From positions 1 through 14,237 of the forward strand of contig CAADYC010000048.1 of assembly GCA_900753165.1 (NCBI GenBank): a stretch of 14,237 bases of DNA, given 5' to 3'. Position 1 is the first letter of the stretch. The number at the start of each line of letters is the position of its first letter. Source of the DNA: Clostridia bacterium. Lineage in GTDB: Bacteria; Bacillota; Clostridia; TANB77; CAG-508. Shown here piece after piece: positions 1 through 6,835 of the stretch. The notes under the pieces are model-generated. The model had not been told where the DNA came from, made no database searches, and was given only the letters and a program-made list of their open reading frames with translations. Made by a program: the position numbers and the translations under genes.

Positions 1-2
1 AT

Positions 3-212
3 AGTGAAGCAGAAAAAGAGACATCAAAAGAAAATAAAAAAGAGGCAGAAAAAGAAATAAAAGCTCAAGAAAAAATACAAGAAATAATAGATGGCGTTAT
101 AGAAGAAGCAGAAAATAATAAAACAGAAAATCAAGACGAAGAAAAAAATATAAAGGCAGAAAAAGAAGAACAACAATTAGAAGAAAAAGAAAAAGTTAAA
201 TCAGAAAATTAA
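3..212 (+). CDS. C-terminal tail of an unidentified Lys/Glu-rich protein (5' truncated)
   Basis: An open frame enters from the left edge and ends at the TAA at 210-212. It encodes about 69 residues made almost entirely of Glu, Lys, Ala, Ile, Asn and Gln, with no Cys, Trp, Pro or His. This is a highly charged, probably helical or disordered tail rather than a folded enzyme core. The stop lies only 21 nt before the rodA start, so the two genes are probably co-transcribed. In many Firmicutes the gene before rodA belongs to the elongasome (mreC, mreD, or the class B penicillin-binding protein mrdA/pbpA), so this may be the tail of such a protein. That is inference from position only, because no catalytic motif lies inside the window. 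Confidence 0.75.
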   Translation, partial: SEAEKETSKENKKEAEKEIKAQEKIQEIIDGVIEEAENNKTENQDEEKNIKAEKEEQQLEEKEKVKSEN

Positions 213-233
213 AAAGGAAAAAGAGTTGATTTA

Positions 234-1341
234 ATGAGAAGAAGAGAATTTAAAAACATGGAATGGGGCTTGTTAGTAGTAGCAATAATTCTATCAATAA
301 TAGGAATAATTGCACTATTTTCAGCCACACAAGAAACAGAATATGATGAATTTAAAAAACAAATAATTTGGTTTGGAGTAAGCATAATAGTAATGGTAAT
401 AGTAATGCTAATAAATTATGAAACATTAGTAAGACTATCGCCAATTTTTTATGGTATATTCATAATTTTACTAATAGCAGTATTATTTACAAAACCTGTA
501 AATGGTGCAACAAGCTGGTTTGATATAGGAAGCTTTTCATTTCAGCCATCTGAATTTGCAAAAGTAACAGTTATATTATTTTTAGCATTTATAATATCAA
601 AAATACAAGAAAGATATGTAGAAGACATAAACAAACCAACAAGATTATTAATAATATTTGTAGCAGTTGCAATACCATTATTATTAATAATAAAACAACC
701 AGATTATGGAACAGCAATGGCATTTTGTATAGCATTAGCAATGATGTTATTTACAGCAGGATTAGATAAAAAATATATTATAGGAGCAGTATTAATTGCT
801 TGTATATCAGTTCCAATATTATATAATTTTATATTACCAGAACATGCTAAAAAAAGAATTGATATATTTTTAAATCCAGAGTCAGATCCACGTGGAAGTG
901 GATATAATATTATACAATCAAAATTAGCTATAGGAGCAGGACAACTAACAGGAATGGGATTATTAAAAGGAAATCAAACACAATTAGGATATCTATATCC
1001 AAAAACAACAGACTTCATTTTCTCCGTAATTGGTGAAGAAATGGGATTTATAGTTGGACGGTATAATTATAGTACTATATGTATTTCTGGTCACAAAAGC
1101 GATTTATATAGCAAAGACGGCTAAAGACACAACAGGATCATTAATAGCTTCTGGAATAGCAGGTGTATTTTTATTTCATATGGCAGAAAATATAGGTATG
1201 GTAATGGGATTATTGCCAATTACAGGTGTACCACTGTTATTTGTTAGCTATGGAGGAAGCTCAATGATTACAAGTTATATATTAATTGGAATTTTATTAA
1301 ATATTAGTAGTAAAAGACAGAAAACAATATTTGTAAAATAA
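234..1341 (+). pseudogene. rodA: rodA, SEDS peptidoglycan glycosyltransferase, broken by a 1-base frameshift
   Basis: RodA is a multi-pass SEDS-family membrane protein that polymerises lipid II glycan strands in the elongasome with a class B PBP. The first frame (234 to about 1058) carries the N-terminal helix pair after MRRREFKN, the FQPSEFAK signature, SGYNIIQSKLAIG, and TDFIFSVIGEEMG, whose Asp260 matches the essential SEDS Asp. The rest (AKDTTGSLIASG, GLLPITGVPLLFVSYGGSSM) lies in the +1 frame up to the TAA at 1339-1341. Removing the C at 1059 (gga-c-ggt) restores a Gly-Gly-Ile-Ile-Ile junction and one 368-residue protein, the usual RodA length. As written, translation stops at 1124 and loses the last helices. 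Motifs favour RodA over FtsW. ATG 234 was chosen because it keeps the basic N-terminus; ATG 258 is a possible alternative. The break could be a sequencing or assembly error, since RodA is normally important for growth. Confidence 0.88.
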
Positions 1342-1355
1342 AGAAGGAATTTTGG

Positions 1356-1391
1356 GGGATTAAGGAACAGTGCTTTAATCCCGATTTTTTT
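1356..1391 (+). terminator. Intrinsic terminator between rodA and dusB
   Basis: GGGATTAA (1356-1363) pairs perfectly with TTAATCCC (1375-1382) across an 11-nt loop and is followed closely by seven T (1385-1391). The dusB Shine-Dalgarno (GGAGG, 1395-1399) begins four bases after the T run. A second small hairpin, CCGAT (1381-1385) with ATCGG (1392-1396), can form instead and would cover the first bases of the Shine-Dalgarno. The two hairpins share the C residues at 1381-1382, so they exclude each other. Confidence 0.75.
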
Positions 1392-1403
1392 ATCGGAGGA
1401 AAT

Positions 1404-2375
1404 ATGTATTTAAAAAAATTAAAAATAGGAAATGTAGAATTAGAAAATAACTTAATATTAGCTCCAATGGCAGGAGTGACAGACTTACCATTTAGAAAAA
1501 TATGTAAAGAATTTGGACCAGGTTTAGTATGTACGGAGATGGTAAGTAGTAAGGCAATATTCCATGATGATACAAAAACAAAATTGTTAATGAATACAGA
1601 TGGAGAAAAAAGACCAATAAGTATGCAAATATTTGGTAGTGATGAAGAAACAATGGGATATGCGGCAAAATATGTTTCAGAGTTAGCAGATATAGTTGAT
1701 ATAAATATGGGATGTCCAGCACCAAAAGTAGTAAAAAATGGTGATGGCAGTAAGCTTTTGTTAGACATAGAACAAGCTGAAAAAGTAATAAAATCAGTAG
1801 TTAAAAATTCTACTAAACCTGTAACTTTGAAAATAAGAAAAGGATGGGACTGTGAACATATTGTCGCAGTTGATTTTGCAAAAATGGCAGAACAAGTCGG
1901 AATATCAGCAATTACAATTCATGGAAGAACAAGAACAGAAATGTATTCAGGTAAAGCAGATTTAGATGCCATAAAAAAAGTAAAAGAAGCTGTTAGCATT
2001 CCAGTAATAGGAAATGGGGATGTAGTTGATGAAAAGTCAGCAATAAGAATGTTTGAATATACAGGTGTGGATGGAATAATGATAGGAAGAGGAACATTTG
2101 GAAATCCTTGGATATTTGCAAAAATAAAACATTTTTTGGAAACTGGAGAGAAATTGCCTGAAGTATCAAATGAAGAAAAACTTAGAGTTATAAAAGAACA
2201 AATACAATTGGAGTTGGAAAATAAACCAGAAGTTACAGCTATTAGAGAGATGAGAAAACATATTGCTTGGTATACTAAAAATATGCCAAATTCTAGTGAA
2301 TTTAGATGTGAAATTAATAAAATTGAAGATAAAAATTTATTAATTGAAACAGTTGAAAAATATTTCTTGAAATAA
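1404..2375 (+). CDS. dusB: tRNA-dihydrouridine synthase DusB
   Basis: This is an FMN-dependent enzyme that reduces specific uridines in tRNA to dihydrouridine using NAD(P)H, in the cytoplasm. The 323-residue product starts with the TIM-barrel motif LAPMAGVTDLPFRK (about residues 19-32). It has NMGCPAPKVVKNGDGS with the catalytic Cys104, KIRKGWD, the IHGRTR segment, the GNGDV phosphate loop, and GIMIGRGTFGNPWIF. Length and motif order fit the DusB subfamily. The ATG at 1404 follows GGAGG (1395-1399) with four bases between, which is short but workable. The gene sits directly behind the rodA terminator, so it depends on read-through or on a weak promoter I cannot place. Its last 60 codons prefer T-ending codons, unlike its first 60 (see findings). 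Confidence 0.96.
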   Translation: MYLKKLKIGNVELENNLILAPMAGVTDLPFRKICKEFGPGLVCTEMVSSKAIFHDDTKTKLLMNTDGEKRPISMQIFGSDEETMGYAAKYVSELADIVDINMGCPAPKVVKNGDGSKLLLDIEQAEKVIKSVVKNSTKPVTLKIRKGWDCEHIVAVDFAKMAEQVGISAITIHGRTRTEMYSGKADLDAIKKVKEAVSIPVIGNGDVVDEKSAIRMFEYTGVDGIMIGRGTFGNPWIFAKIKHFLETGEKLPEVSNEEKLRVIKEQIQLELENKPEVTAIREMRKHIAWYTKNMPNSSEFRCEINKIEDKNLLIETVEKYFLK

Positions 2376-2435
2376 TAAAAAATTATAGACAGATATTTTA
2401 AAATAGTGAGATATAAAATATTTAATTTTGAATTT

Positions 2436-2444
2436 TGTTATAAT
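2436..2444 (+). promoter_or_regulatory. Extended -10 promoter for the GerS-like gene
   Basis: TGTTATAAT gives a perfect -10 hexamer (2439-2444) preceded by the TGN extension. No good -35 hexamer lies 16-18 bp upstream, as is acceptable for extended -10 promoters. Initiation near 2451 would give a leader of about 120 nt before the ATG at 2571. The upstream part of this gap (2376-2430) is AT-rich, with a weak inverted repeat of ATATTTTA (2393-2400) and TAAAATAT (2414-2421). Confidence 0.55.
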
Positions 2445-2521
2445 ACAAAGAGAAATAAACAAAAGAAAAATAAAGTCAAAATTTGCGATGAAAACAATCA
2501 AAAACTAAACATTAAAAACAA

Positions 2522-2567
2522 AAAAGCCTAATAAAAATTAATAACAAATAATTTTTAGGAGGCTTTT
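2522..2567 (+). promoter_or_regulatory. Leader hairpin enclosing the Shine-Dalgarno of the GerS-like gene
   Basis: AAAAGCC (2522-2528) pairs with GGCTTTT (2561-2567), and AAAAATT (2533-2539) pairs with AATTTTT (2550-2556) across a 10-nt loop. Between the two helices, TAAT faces AGGA and forms two A-T pairs around tandem A-G mismatches. The AGGAGG Shine-Dalgarno (2557-2562) is therefore wholly inside the stem. It could restrain translation or, because it ends in T residues, act as a weak terminator. This is a reading by eye; no folding energy was computed. Confidence 0.5.
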
Positions 2568-2570
2568 ATT

Positions 2571-3293
2571 ATGCAAAAAAAACAAAAAAACTATCATCAA
2601 CATACAAAAACAAAAGAAAAAAACAACAAAAAAATAATATTAATAATAGCTATAACAATACTAATAACAGGAACGACAACAATTTTAATAAAAAATAGAA
2701 ATAAAACGGCTAAAAACATAAAAATTGGAAACAATAGTAGTAGTCAAGAAATTGTAGATTACATTTTAAATATTAGTTCATATGAAACACAAATAGAAGT
2801 AGAAGTAAAAAGCAACAAAAATAGCAACAAATACAAAATGAAACAAACATACATAGATAACCAAAACAACACACAAGAAGTACTAGAACCAAGCAATATA
2901 CAAGGAGTAAAAATAATAAAAGAAAACAATAACTTAAAAATAGAAAACACACAATTAAGTTTAACAAAAATTATAGAAAACTATAAAGAAATAACACAAA
3001 ATAATTTAGATTTAGCAAATTTTATAGAAAACTATAAAAACAACACAAATTCAAAATTTAAAGAAGAAAACAATCAAATAATAATGGAAACAACAGCAAA
3101 AATAGAAAATAATTATCAAAAATATGAAAAATTATATATATCAAAAGAAAATGGAAAGCCAACAAAAATGGAGATAAAAGATACTAACCAAAATACAATA
3201 ATTTACATAATATATAATGAGATAAATATAAATAAAGTAGCAAACAAAAAAATATATGCATTTAAATTATTTGATATACCAAAAGAAATATAG
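2571..3293 (+). CDS. Membrane-anchored GerS/LolA-like protein
   Basis: A 240-residue protein with a basic N-terminus (residues 1-21), one hydrophobic segment (about 22-40), then an extracytoplasmic Lys/Asn-rich domain. The pattern of the exported part resembles clostridial GerS-type proteins with the LolA/LppX fold: YETQIEVEVKSNKNSNKYKM, a tract ending in EVLEP, an NLKIENTQLSL strand, ENYKE and NYKNN helices, and LYISKENGKPTKMEIKD. In Clostridioides difficile, GerS is a lipoprotein needed for cortex-modifying CwlD activity during sporulation. Here there is no Cys anywhere, hence no lipobox, so the protein would stay tethered by an uncleaved helix. The start follows AGGAGG (2557-2562) with eight bases between. 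mazF follows after 73 nt. The family call rests on pattern likeness only, and the sporulation role is inference. Confidence 0.6.
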   Translation: MQKKQKNYHQHTKTKEKNNKKIILIIAITILITGTTTILIKNRNKTAKNIKIGNNSSSQEIVDYILNISSYETQIEVEVKSNKNSNKYKMKQTYIDNQNNTQEVLEPSNIQGVKIIKENNNLKIENTQLSLTKIIENYKEITQNNLDLANFIENYKNNTNSKFKEENNQIIMETTAKIENNYQKYEKLYISKENGKPTKMEIKDTNQNTIIYIIYNEININKVANKKIYAFKLFDIPKEI

Positions 3294-3366
3294 AAAAATA
3301 TTTATCTTTACAAACTAATATAAAAAAACACATACTTGACATATACCAATATTAGGAGTGAAGGTT

Positions 3367-3717
3367 ATGGTAATAAAAAGAGGAGATATGTTTTATGCAG
3401 ATTTAAGCCCAGTTGTTGGCTCAGAACAAGGTGGTATAAGACCTGTTTTAATAATTCAAAATGATATGGGGAATAAATATAGTCCAACAGTAATTGCTGC
3501 GGCTATAACATCACAAATGAATAAAACAAAACTACCAACACATATAGAAATAGGTTCAGAAGAATGTGGATTAAAAAATAATTCTGTAGTTTTAGCAGAG
3601 CAAATTAGAACAATAGATAAAAGTAGATTAAAAGAAAAAATAGGACATATTGAGGATGAAAAGATTATAAACAAAATAAACAATGCTCTAGGGGTAAGTT
3701 TTGGATTAGAAGAATAA
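3367..3717 (+). CDS. mazF: MazF/NdoA-type endoribonuclease toxin
   Basis: This 116-residue protein has the PemK/MazF fold: [68 protein letters not shown]. Arg25 and Thr48, the residues that matter for catalysis in the Bacillus subtilis enzyme, are both present, and the length matches that protein. The family cuts single-stranded mRNA at short motifs; the Bacillus-type target is UACAU, but I cannot show that specificity here. I chose ATG 3367 over the in-frame GTG 3358 because AGGAG (3354-3358) then lies eight bases upstream and the protein starts MVIKRGD as in homologues. No ribbon-helix-helix antitoxin gene lies upstream: only 73 nt separate it from the GerS-like gene. I see no convincing separate promoter, so it is probably co-transcribed with that gene. 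Confidence 0.93.
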   Translation: MVIKRGDMFYADLSPVVGSEQGGIRPVLIIQNDMGNKYSPTVIAAAITSQMNKTKLPTHIEIGSEECGLKNNSVVLAEQIRTIDKSRLKEKIGHIEDEKIINKINNALGVSFGLEE

Positions 3718-3730
3718 AAATATATAAAAG

Positions 3731-3760
3731 AAAAAAGCGGATATAATATACCGCTTTTTT
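3731..3760. terminator. Bidirectional terminator between mazF and the HD-GYP gene
   Basis: AAAAAAGCGG (3731-3740) is exactly complementary to CCGCTTTTTT (3751-3760), with an AT-only 10-nt loop. The A run on one side and the T run on the other let it work in both directions. This fits its position between the convergent genes ending at 3717 (+) and 3815 (-). Confidence 0.88.
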
Positions 3761-3814
3761 AGAATTCGTTAAATGTATTTTTTAAATTTATATAATAAAT
3801 GTATACAAATAAAT

Positions 3815-4753
3815 TTACACTCTCATTTTTTTAATAACTTTAATTTGCTTGAACAATTTTTGAATAAGAGCAGATTTCTCCTCAACAATATTACGATAAG
3901 AATTCAAAATATCAGAATAATTTTCAACAGTTTCATTACCAACAAGAAAACATTTCATACCTTCCAAATAATAATTTTGCTTTTTCTCGTTATTAGAAGA
4001 AATGCGCTTCTTATCATATTTTTCAACTTCTGATAATCTCTTAATATCAACTTTTAAGTCTTTTAAATAATCCATAATACAAGAAATTTCATATTCAGTA
4101 TCATCAATTACAACTTTAAGTAAAGACTTAACAACAAGAGGATTAAGCATACCTACTTTTGTATTTTTAACAGGAACTTTATATGTTTCAGGATGTTCAA
4201 TAGGTTTGCATTCACTAAGTAAAATATTTAAAGCATCAGTTATTTCAATATGAGATTTATATTGACGTTTACTAACAATTGCATCAAATTCATCAGCAAC
4301 ACGGATAATTTGACCTTCTATTGGAATATCTTTTTTTTCTAATGCACGAGGATATCCAACACCATTCAAAGCTTCATGATGATAAATAGGACCTGCAGAA
4401 TAAGGTCTTAATTTTAAATCTTCCATACAAATTTTATAACCCAAAGTAGTATGAGTTTTCATTATTTCATATTCTTCATCAGTTAATCTTGCTTGTTTTT
4501 GCAAAATTGATGCAGGAATAAATTGTTTTCCTATATCATGTAAATAGGCACAAATTGTACAATATTCAGTAAAGTCTTTAGATAGATGTAAATATTGACA
4601 GATTCTACAAACAATACTTGCAACATTTTCAGAATGTTTTCTAGTAAAAACATCCAAACTACCTAATATATTTAATTGATATTGCATACTTTTATCTAAG
4701 TTATAAGATTTTAAACTTGTTTTATCATAAAAATCAAAAACTTCTTTAGCCAT
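3815..4753 (-). CDS. HD-GYP domain protein, candidate cyclic-di-GMP phosphodiesterase
   Basis: A 312-residue soluble protein. The HD-GYP core spans about residues 25-165. It has His40 in FTRKHSENVA, the HD pair in YLHDIGK (His72, Asp73, Lys76), His101 in KTHTTLGY, His125-His126 in YHHEALNGVGYP (the GYP loop), and Asp154 in RVADEFDAIV. This ligand set is typical of metal-dependent phosphodiesterases that degrade cyclic di-GMP. The C-terminal part (about 225-312) is charged and helical and matches no domain I recognise. There is no receiver, PAS or membrane domain, so its input is unclear. ATG 4753 follows AAAGGAG with about eight bases between. The gene diverges from aspS and shares its upstream region. 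The enzymatic role is inferred from intact motifs; some family members degrade other cyclic dinucleotides or are inactive. Confidence 0.88.
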   Translation of the reverse strand: MAKEVFDFYDKTSLKSYNLDKSMQYQLNILGSLDVFTRKHSENVASIVCRICQYLHLSKDFTEYCTICAYLHDIGKQFIPASILQKQARLTDEEYEIMKTHTTLGYKICMEDLKLRPYSAGPIYHHEALNGVGYPRALEKKDIPIEGQIIRVADEFDAIVSKRQYKSHIEITDALNILLSECKPIEHPETYKVPVKNTKVGMLNPLVVKSLLKVVIDDTEYEISCIMDYLKDLKVDIKRLSEVEKYDKKRISSNNEKKQNYYLEGMKCFLVGNETVENYSDILNSYRNIVEEKSALIQKLFKQIKVIKKMRV

Positions 4754-4784
4754 ATTTAGTCTCCTTTTTTATAAATATAATTAA

Positions 4785-4813
4785 ATTTTAGCATAAAAAA
4801 TAAATAAGTTCAA
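4785..4813 (-). promoter_or_regulatory. Promoter of the HD-GYP gene
   Basis: On the - strand, TTGAAC (4808-4813) and TAAAAT (4785-4790) are separated by 17 bp, and the -10 carries a TGC extension. The hexamers match the sigma-A consensus at four of six and five of six positions. The start would lie near 4778, giving a leader of about 25 nt. Confidence 0.65.
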
Positions 4814-4821
4814 TTGAATAA

Positions 4822-4850
4822 TTGTAAATTATGTAAAAATGTGATACAAT
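4822..4850 (+). promoter_or_regulatory. Promoter of aspS
   Basis: TTGTAA (4822-4827) and TACAAT (4845-4850) are 17 bp apart, with TGA just before the -10. An imperfect palindrome, GTGA(T)AC...GT(G)TCAC at 4841-4858, overlaps the -10 and the start point, which is a typical operator position. The remaining leader is about 30 nt, too short for a T-box. Confidence 0.65.
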
Positions 4851-4888
4851 AGTGTCACGTTTAAAAAGTTTTATAAGGAGATGTAAAA

Positions 4889-6631
4889 ATGTATAGAACA
4901 AAAACATGTGGAGAATTGAACATAAATAATGTAGATGAAACAGTAGAACTAGCGGGATGGATACAAAAAATAAGAGACTTAGGTGCAATGATATTTATTG
5001 ACTTAAGAGACCAATTTGGAATAACACAAATAGTAATAAATGATGAAGAATTACAAAAACAAGCAAAAGAACTTACAACAGAAAGTTGTATCCACATTTC
5101 AGGACAAGTTGTGGAAAGAAGTAACAAAAATACAAAAATCCCAACAGGTGAAATTGAAGTAATAGCAAGTGAAATAGAAGTTTTAGGAAAATGTAAAAAT
5201 GTACTTCCATTTGAAATAAACACAGACCAAGAAGTAAGAGAAGATTTAAGACTTGAATACAGATTTTTAGATTTAAGAAACGAAAAATTACATAACAATA
5301 TTTTACTTCGTTCAAAAATCTTAAAAACATTAAGAGATAAAATGGATGAACTAGGATTTGCAGAAATTCAAACACCAATACTTGCAAACTCTTCACCAGA
5401 AGGAGCAAGAGACTACTTAGTACCAAGTAGATTAAACCCAGGTGAATTTTATGCATTACCACAAGCACCACAACAATTCAAACAATTATTAATGGTATCA
5501 GGATTTGATAAATACTTTCAAATAGCACCATGTTTTAGAGATGAAGACCCTAGAGCTGATAGAGCACCAGGAGAATTTTATCAATTAGACTTTGAAATGA
5601 GCTTTGCAACACAAGAAGATGTATTCAAAGTAATAGAAGAAGTTGTACCATACACATTCAAAAAATTTACAACATGGAAAGTAGACGAAGGACCATTTAT
5701 AAAAATTCCATATAGAGAAGCAATGGAAAAATACGGAATTGATAAACCAGATTTAAGAAACCCATTAATAATCCAAGATGTAACAAAATGTTTTGAAAAA
5801 TCAGATTTTAAAGCATTTGAAGGAAAAACAATAAAAGCAATAATAGTTCCAAATGGAGCAGAACAAGGAAGAAAATTCTTTGACAAAATGACAGAATATG
5901 CAACATCAGATGAAGTTGGAGCAAAAGGTCTTGCTTGGACAAAATATGAAGAATCAGGAGAAGTTACAGGTGGAATTGCAAAATTCATTACAGATGATAT
6001 AAAAAAACAATTAGTAAATGAATTTGGAATGAGCAAAAACTCAAGTGTATTCTTTATAGCAGACGAATTTAAAACAGCGCAAAAAATAGCTGGTTTAGTC
6101 AGAATTGAATTAGGAAAAAGATTAGACTTATTAGAAAAAGATGTTTACAGATTCTGTTACATAGTAGATTTTCCAATGTATGAATTATCAGACGAAGGAA
6201 CAATAGACTTTAATCACAATCCTTTCTCAATGCCACAAGGCGGAATGGAAGCATTAGAAACAAAAGATCCATTAGAAATATTAGCATATCAATATGATTT
6301 AGTATGTAATGGATACGAGATGGCATCAGGAGCAGTAAGAAACCACAATCCAGAAATAATGGTAAAGGCTTTTGAAATTGCTGGATACAAAGAGGAAGAT
6401 GTTAAAAATAGATTTGGTGCATTATATAATGCATTTCAATATGGAACACCACCACATGCTGGTGCAGCACCTGGTGTAGACAGAATGGTAATGTTAATTG
6501 AAGATTCTCAAAATATTAGAGAAGTTATTGCATTCCCTAAAAATAAGAGAGCAAGAGATTTACTTATGAGAGCACCTTCAGTTGTTTCTGAACAACAATT
6601 AAAAGATGTTCATATTAAATTAGATTTATAA
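4889..6631 (+). CDS. aspS: Aspartyl-tRNA synthetase
   Basis: A 580-residue class IIb synthetase that charges tRNA-Asp with aspartate, in the cytoplasm. It has an N-terminal OB-fold anticodon-binding domain (about 1-105, with VELAGWIQKIRDLGAMIFID). The catalytic core contains LPQAPQQFKQLLM, class II motif 2 starting FRDEDPRADR at Phe216, a bacterial GAD insertion domain (about 275-410), the NHNPFSMPQ loop, and motif 3 GAAPGVDRMV (525-534). The motif 2 continuation APGEFYQLDFEMSF and the NPFSMPQGG loop resemble the AspRS branch I associate with alphaproteobacteria more than the Bacillus type. I cannot tell whether it is discriminating or also charges tRNA-Asn. ATG 4889 follows AAGGAG (4875-4880) with eight bases between. 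The last 60 or so codons switch to T-ending codons. Confidence 0.97.
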   Translation: MYRTKTCGELNINNVDETVELAGWIQKIRDLGAMIFIDLRDQFGITQIVINDEELQKQAKELTTESCIHISGQVVERSNKNTKIPTGEIEVIASEIEVLGKCKNVLPFEINTDQEVREDLRLEYRFLDLRNEKLHNNILLRSKILKTLRDKMDELGFAEIQTPILANSSPEGARDYLVPSRLNPGEFYALPQAPQQFKQLLMVSGFDKYFQIAPCFRDEDPRADRAPGEFYQLDFEMSFATQEDVFKVIEEVVPYTFKKFTTWKVDEGPFIKIPYREAMEKYGIDKPDLRNPLIIQDVTKCFEKSDFKAFEGKTIKAIIVPNGAEQGRKFFDKMTEYATSDEVGAKGLAWTKYEESGEVTGGIAKFITDDIKKQLVNEFGMSKNSSVFFIADEFKTAQKIAGLVRIELGKRLDLLEKDVYRFCYIVDFPMYELSDEGTIDFNHNPFSMPQGGMEALETKDPLEILAYQYDLVCNGYEMASGAVRNHNPEIMVKAFEIAGYKEEDVKNRFGALYNAFQYGTPPHAGAAPGVDRMVMLIEDSQNIREVIAFPKNKRARDLLMRAPSVVSEQQLKDVHIKLDL

Positions 6632-6645
6632 AAAATAAAAGATAG

Positions 6646-6690
6646 TTGGAGTAGAGAATGTAAATGTTTTCTACTCCAATATTTGTTATA
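6646..6690 (+). terminator. Terminator hairpin after aspS
   Basis: A 13-bp stem with one G-T wobble pairs 6646-6658 (TTGGAGTAGAGAA) with 6667-6679 across an 8-nt loop. The downstream T tract is broken (ATATTTGTTATATTT), so termination may be incomplete. The stem is strong and begins 15 nt after the aspS stop. Confidence 0.7.
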
Positions 6691-6745
6691 TTTATATTGA
6701 TTATAACTATATCTATTATAAATTTAAGAATAATGTCGATTTTTA

Positions 6746-6774
6746 TTGCAATAATTTACATAATGTGATAAAAT
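6746..6774 (+). promoter_or_regulatory. Promoter of the PIN-domain gene
   Basis: TTGCAA (6746-6751) and TAAAAT (6769-6774) are spaced by 17 bp, with TGA immediately before the -10. The start would lie near 6781, giving a leader of about 55 nt. The stretch between the aspS terminator and this promoter holds nothing else I can support. Confidence 0.65.
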
Positions 6775-6835
6775 GTGTACAACTATTGTAAATATAAAAA
6801 GCTAGAGTATAGCAGAAAGGAAGGTTTTTACTATT

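Noticed and set aside
1054..1341. A separate small gene starting at the TTG at 1054
   Set aside because: It encodes exactly the missing C-terminal part of RodA in the +1 frame, so it is the second half of a broken gene.
3336..3364. TTGACA at 3336-3341 as a mazF promoter -35
   Set aside because: No -10 lies 16-18 bp downstream (that position reads TGAAGG), and the transcript would begin inside the gene.
4851..4888. T-box or other tRNA-sensing leader before aspS
   Set aside because: The leader after the predicted promoter is only about 30 nt and has no T-box or terminator structure.
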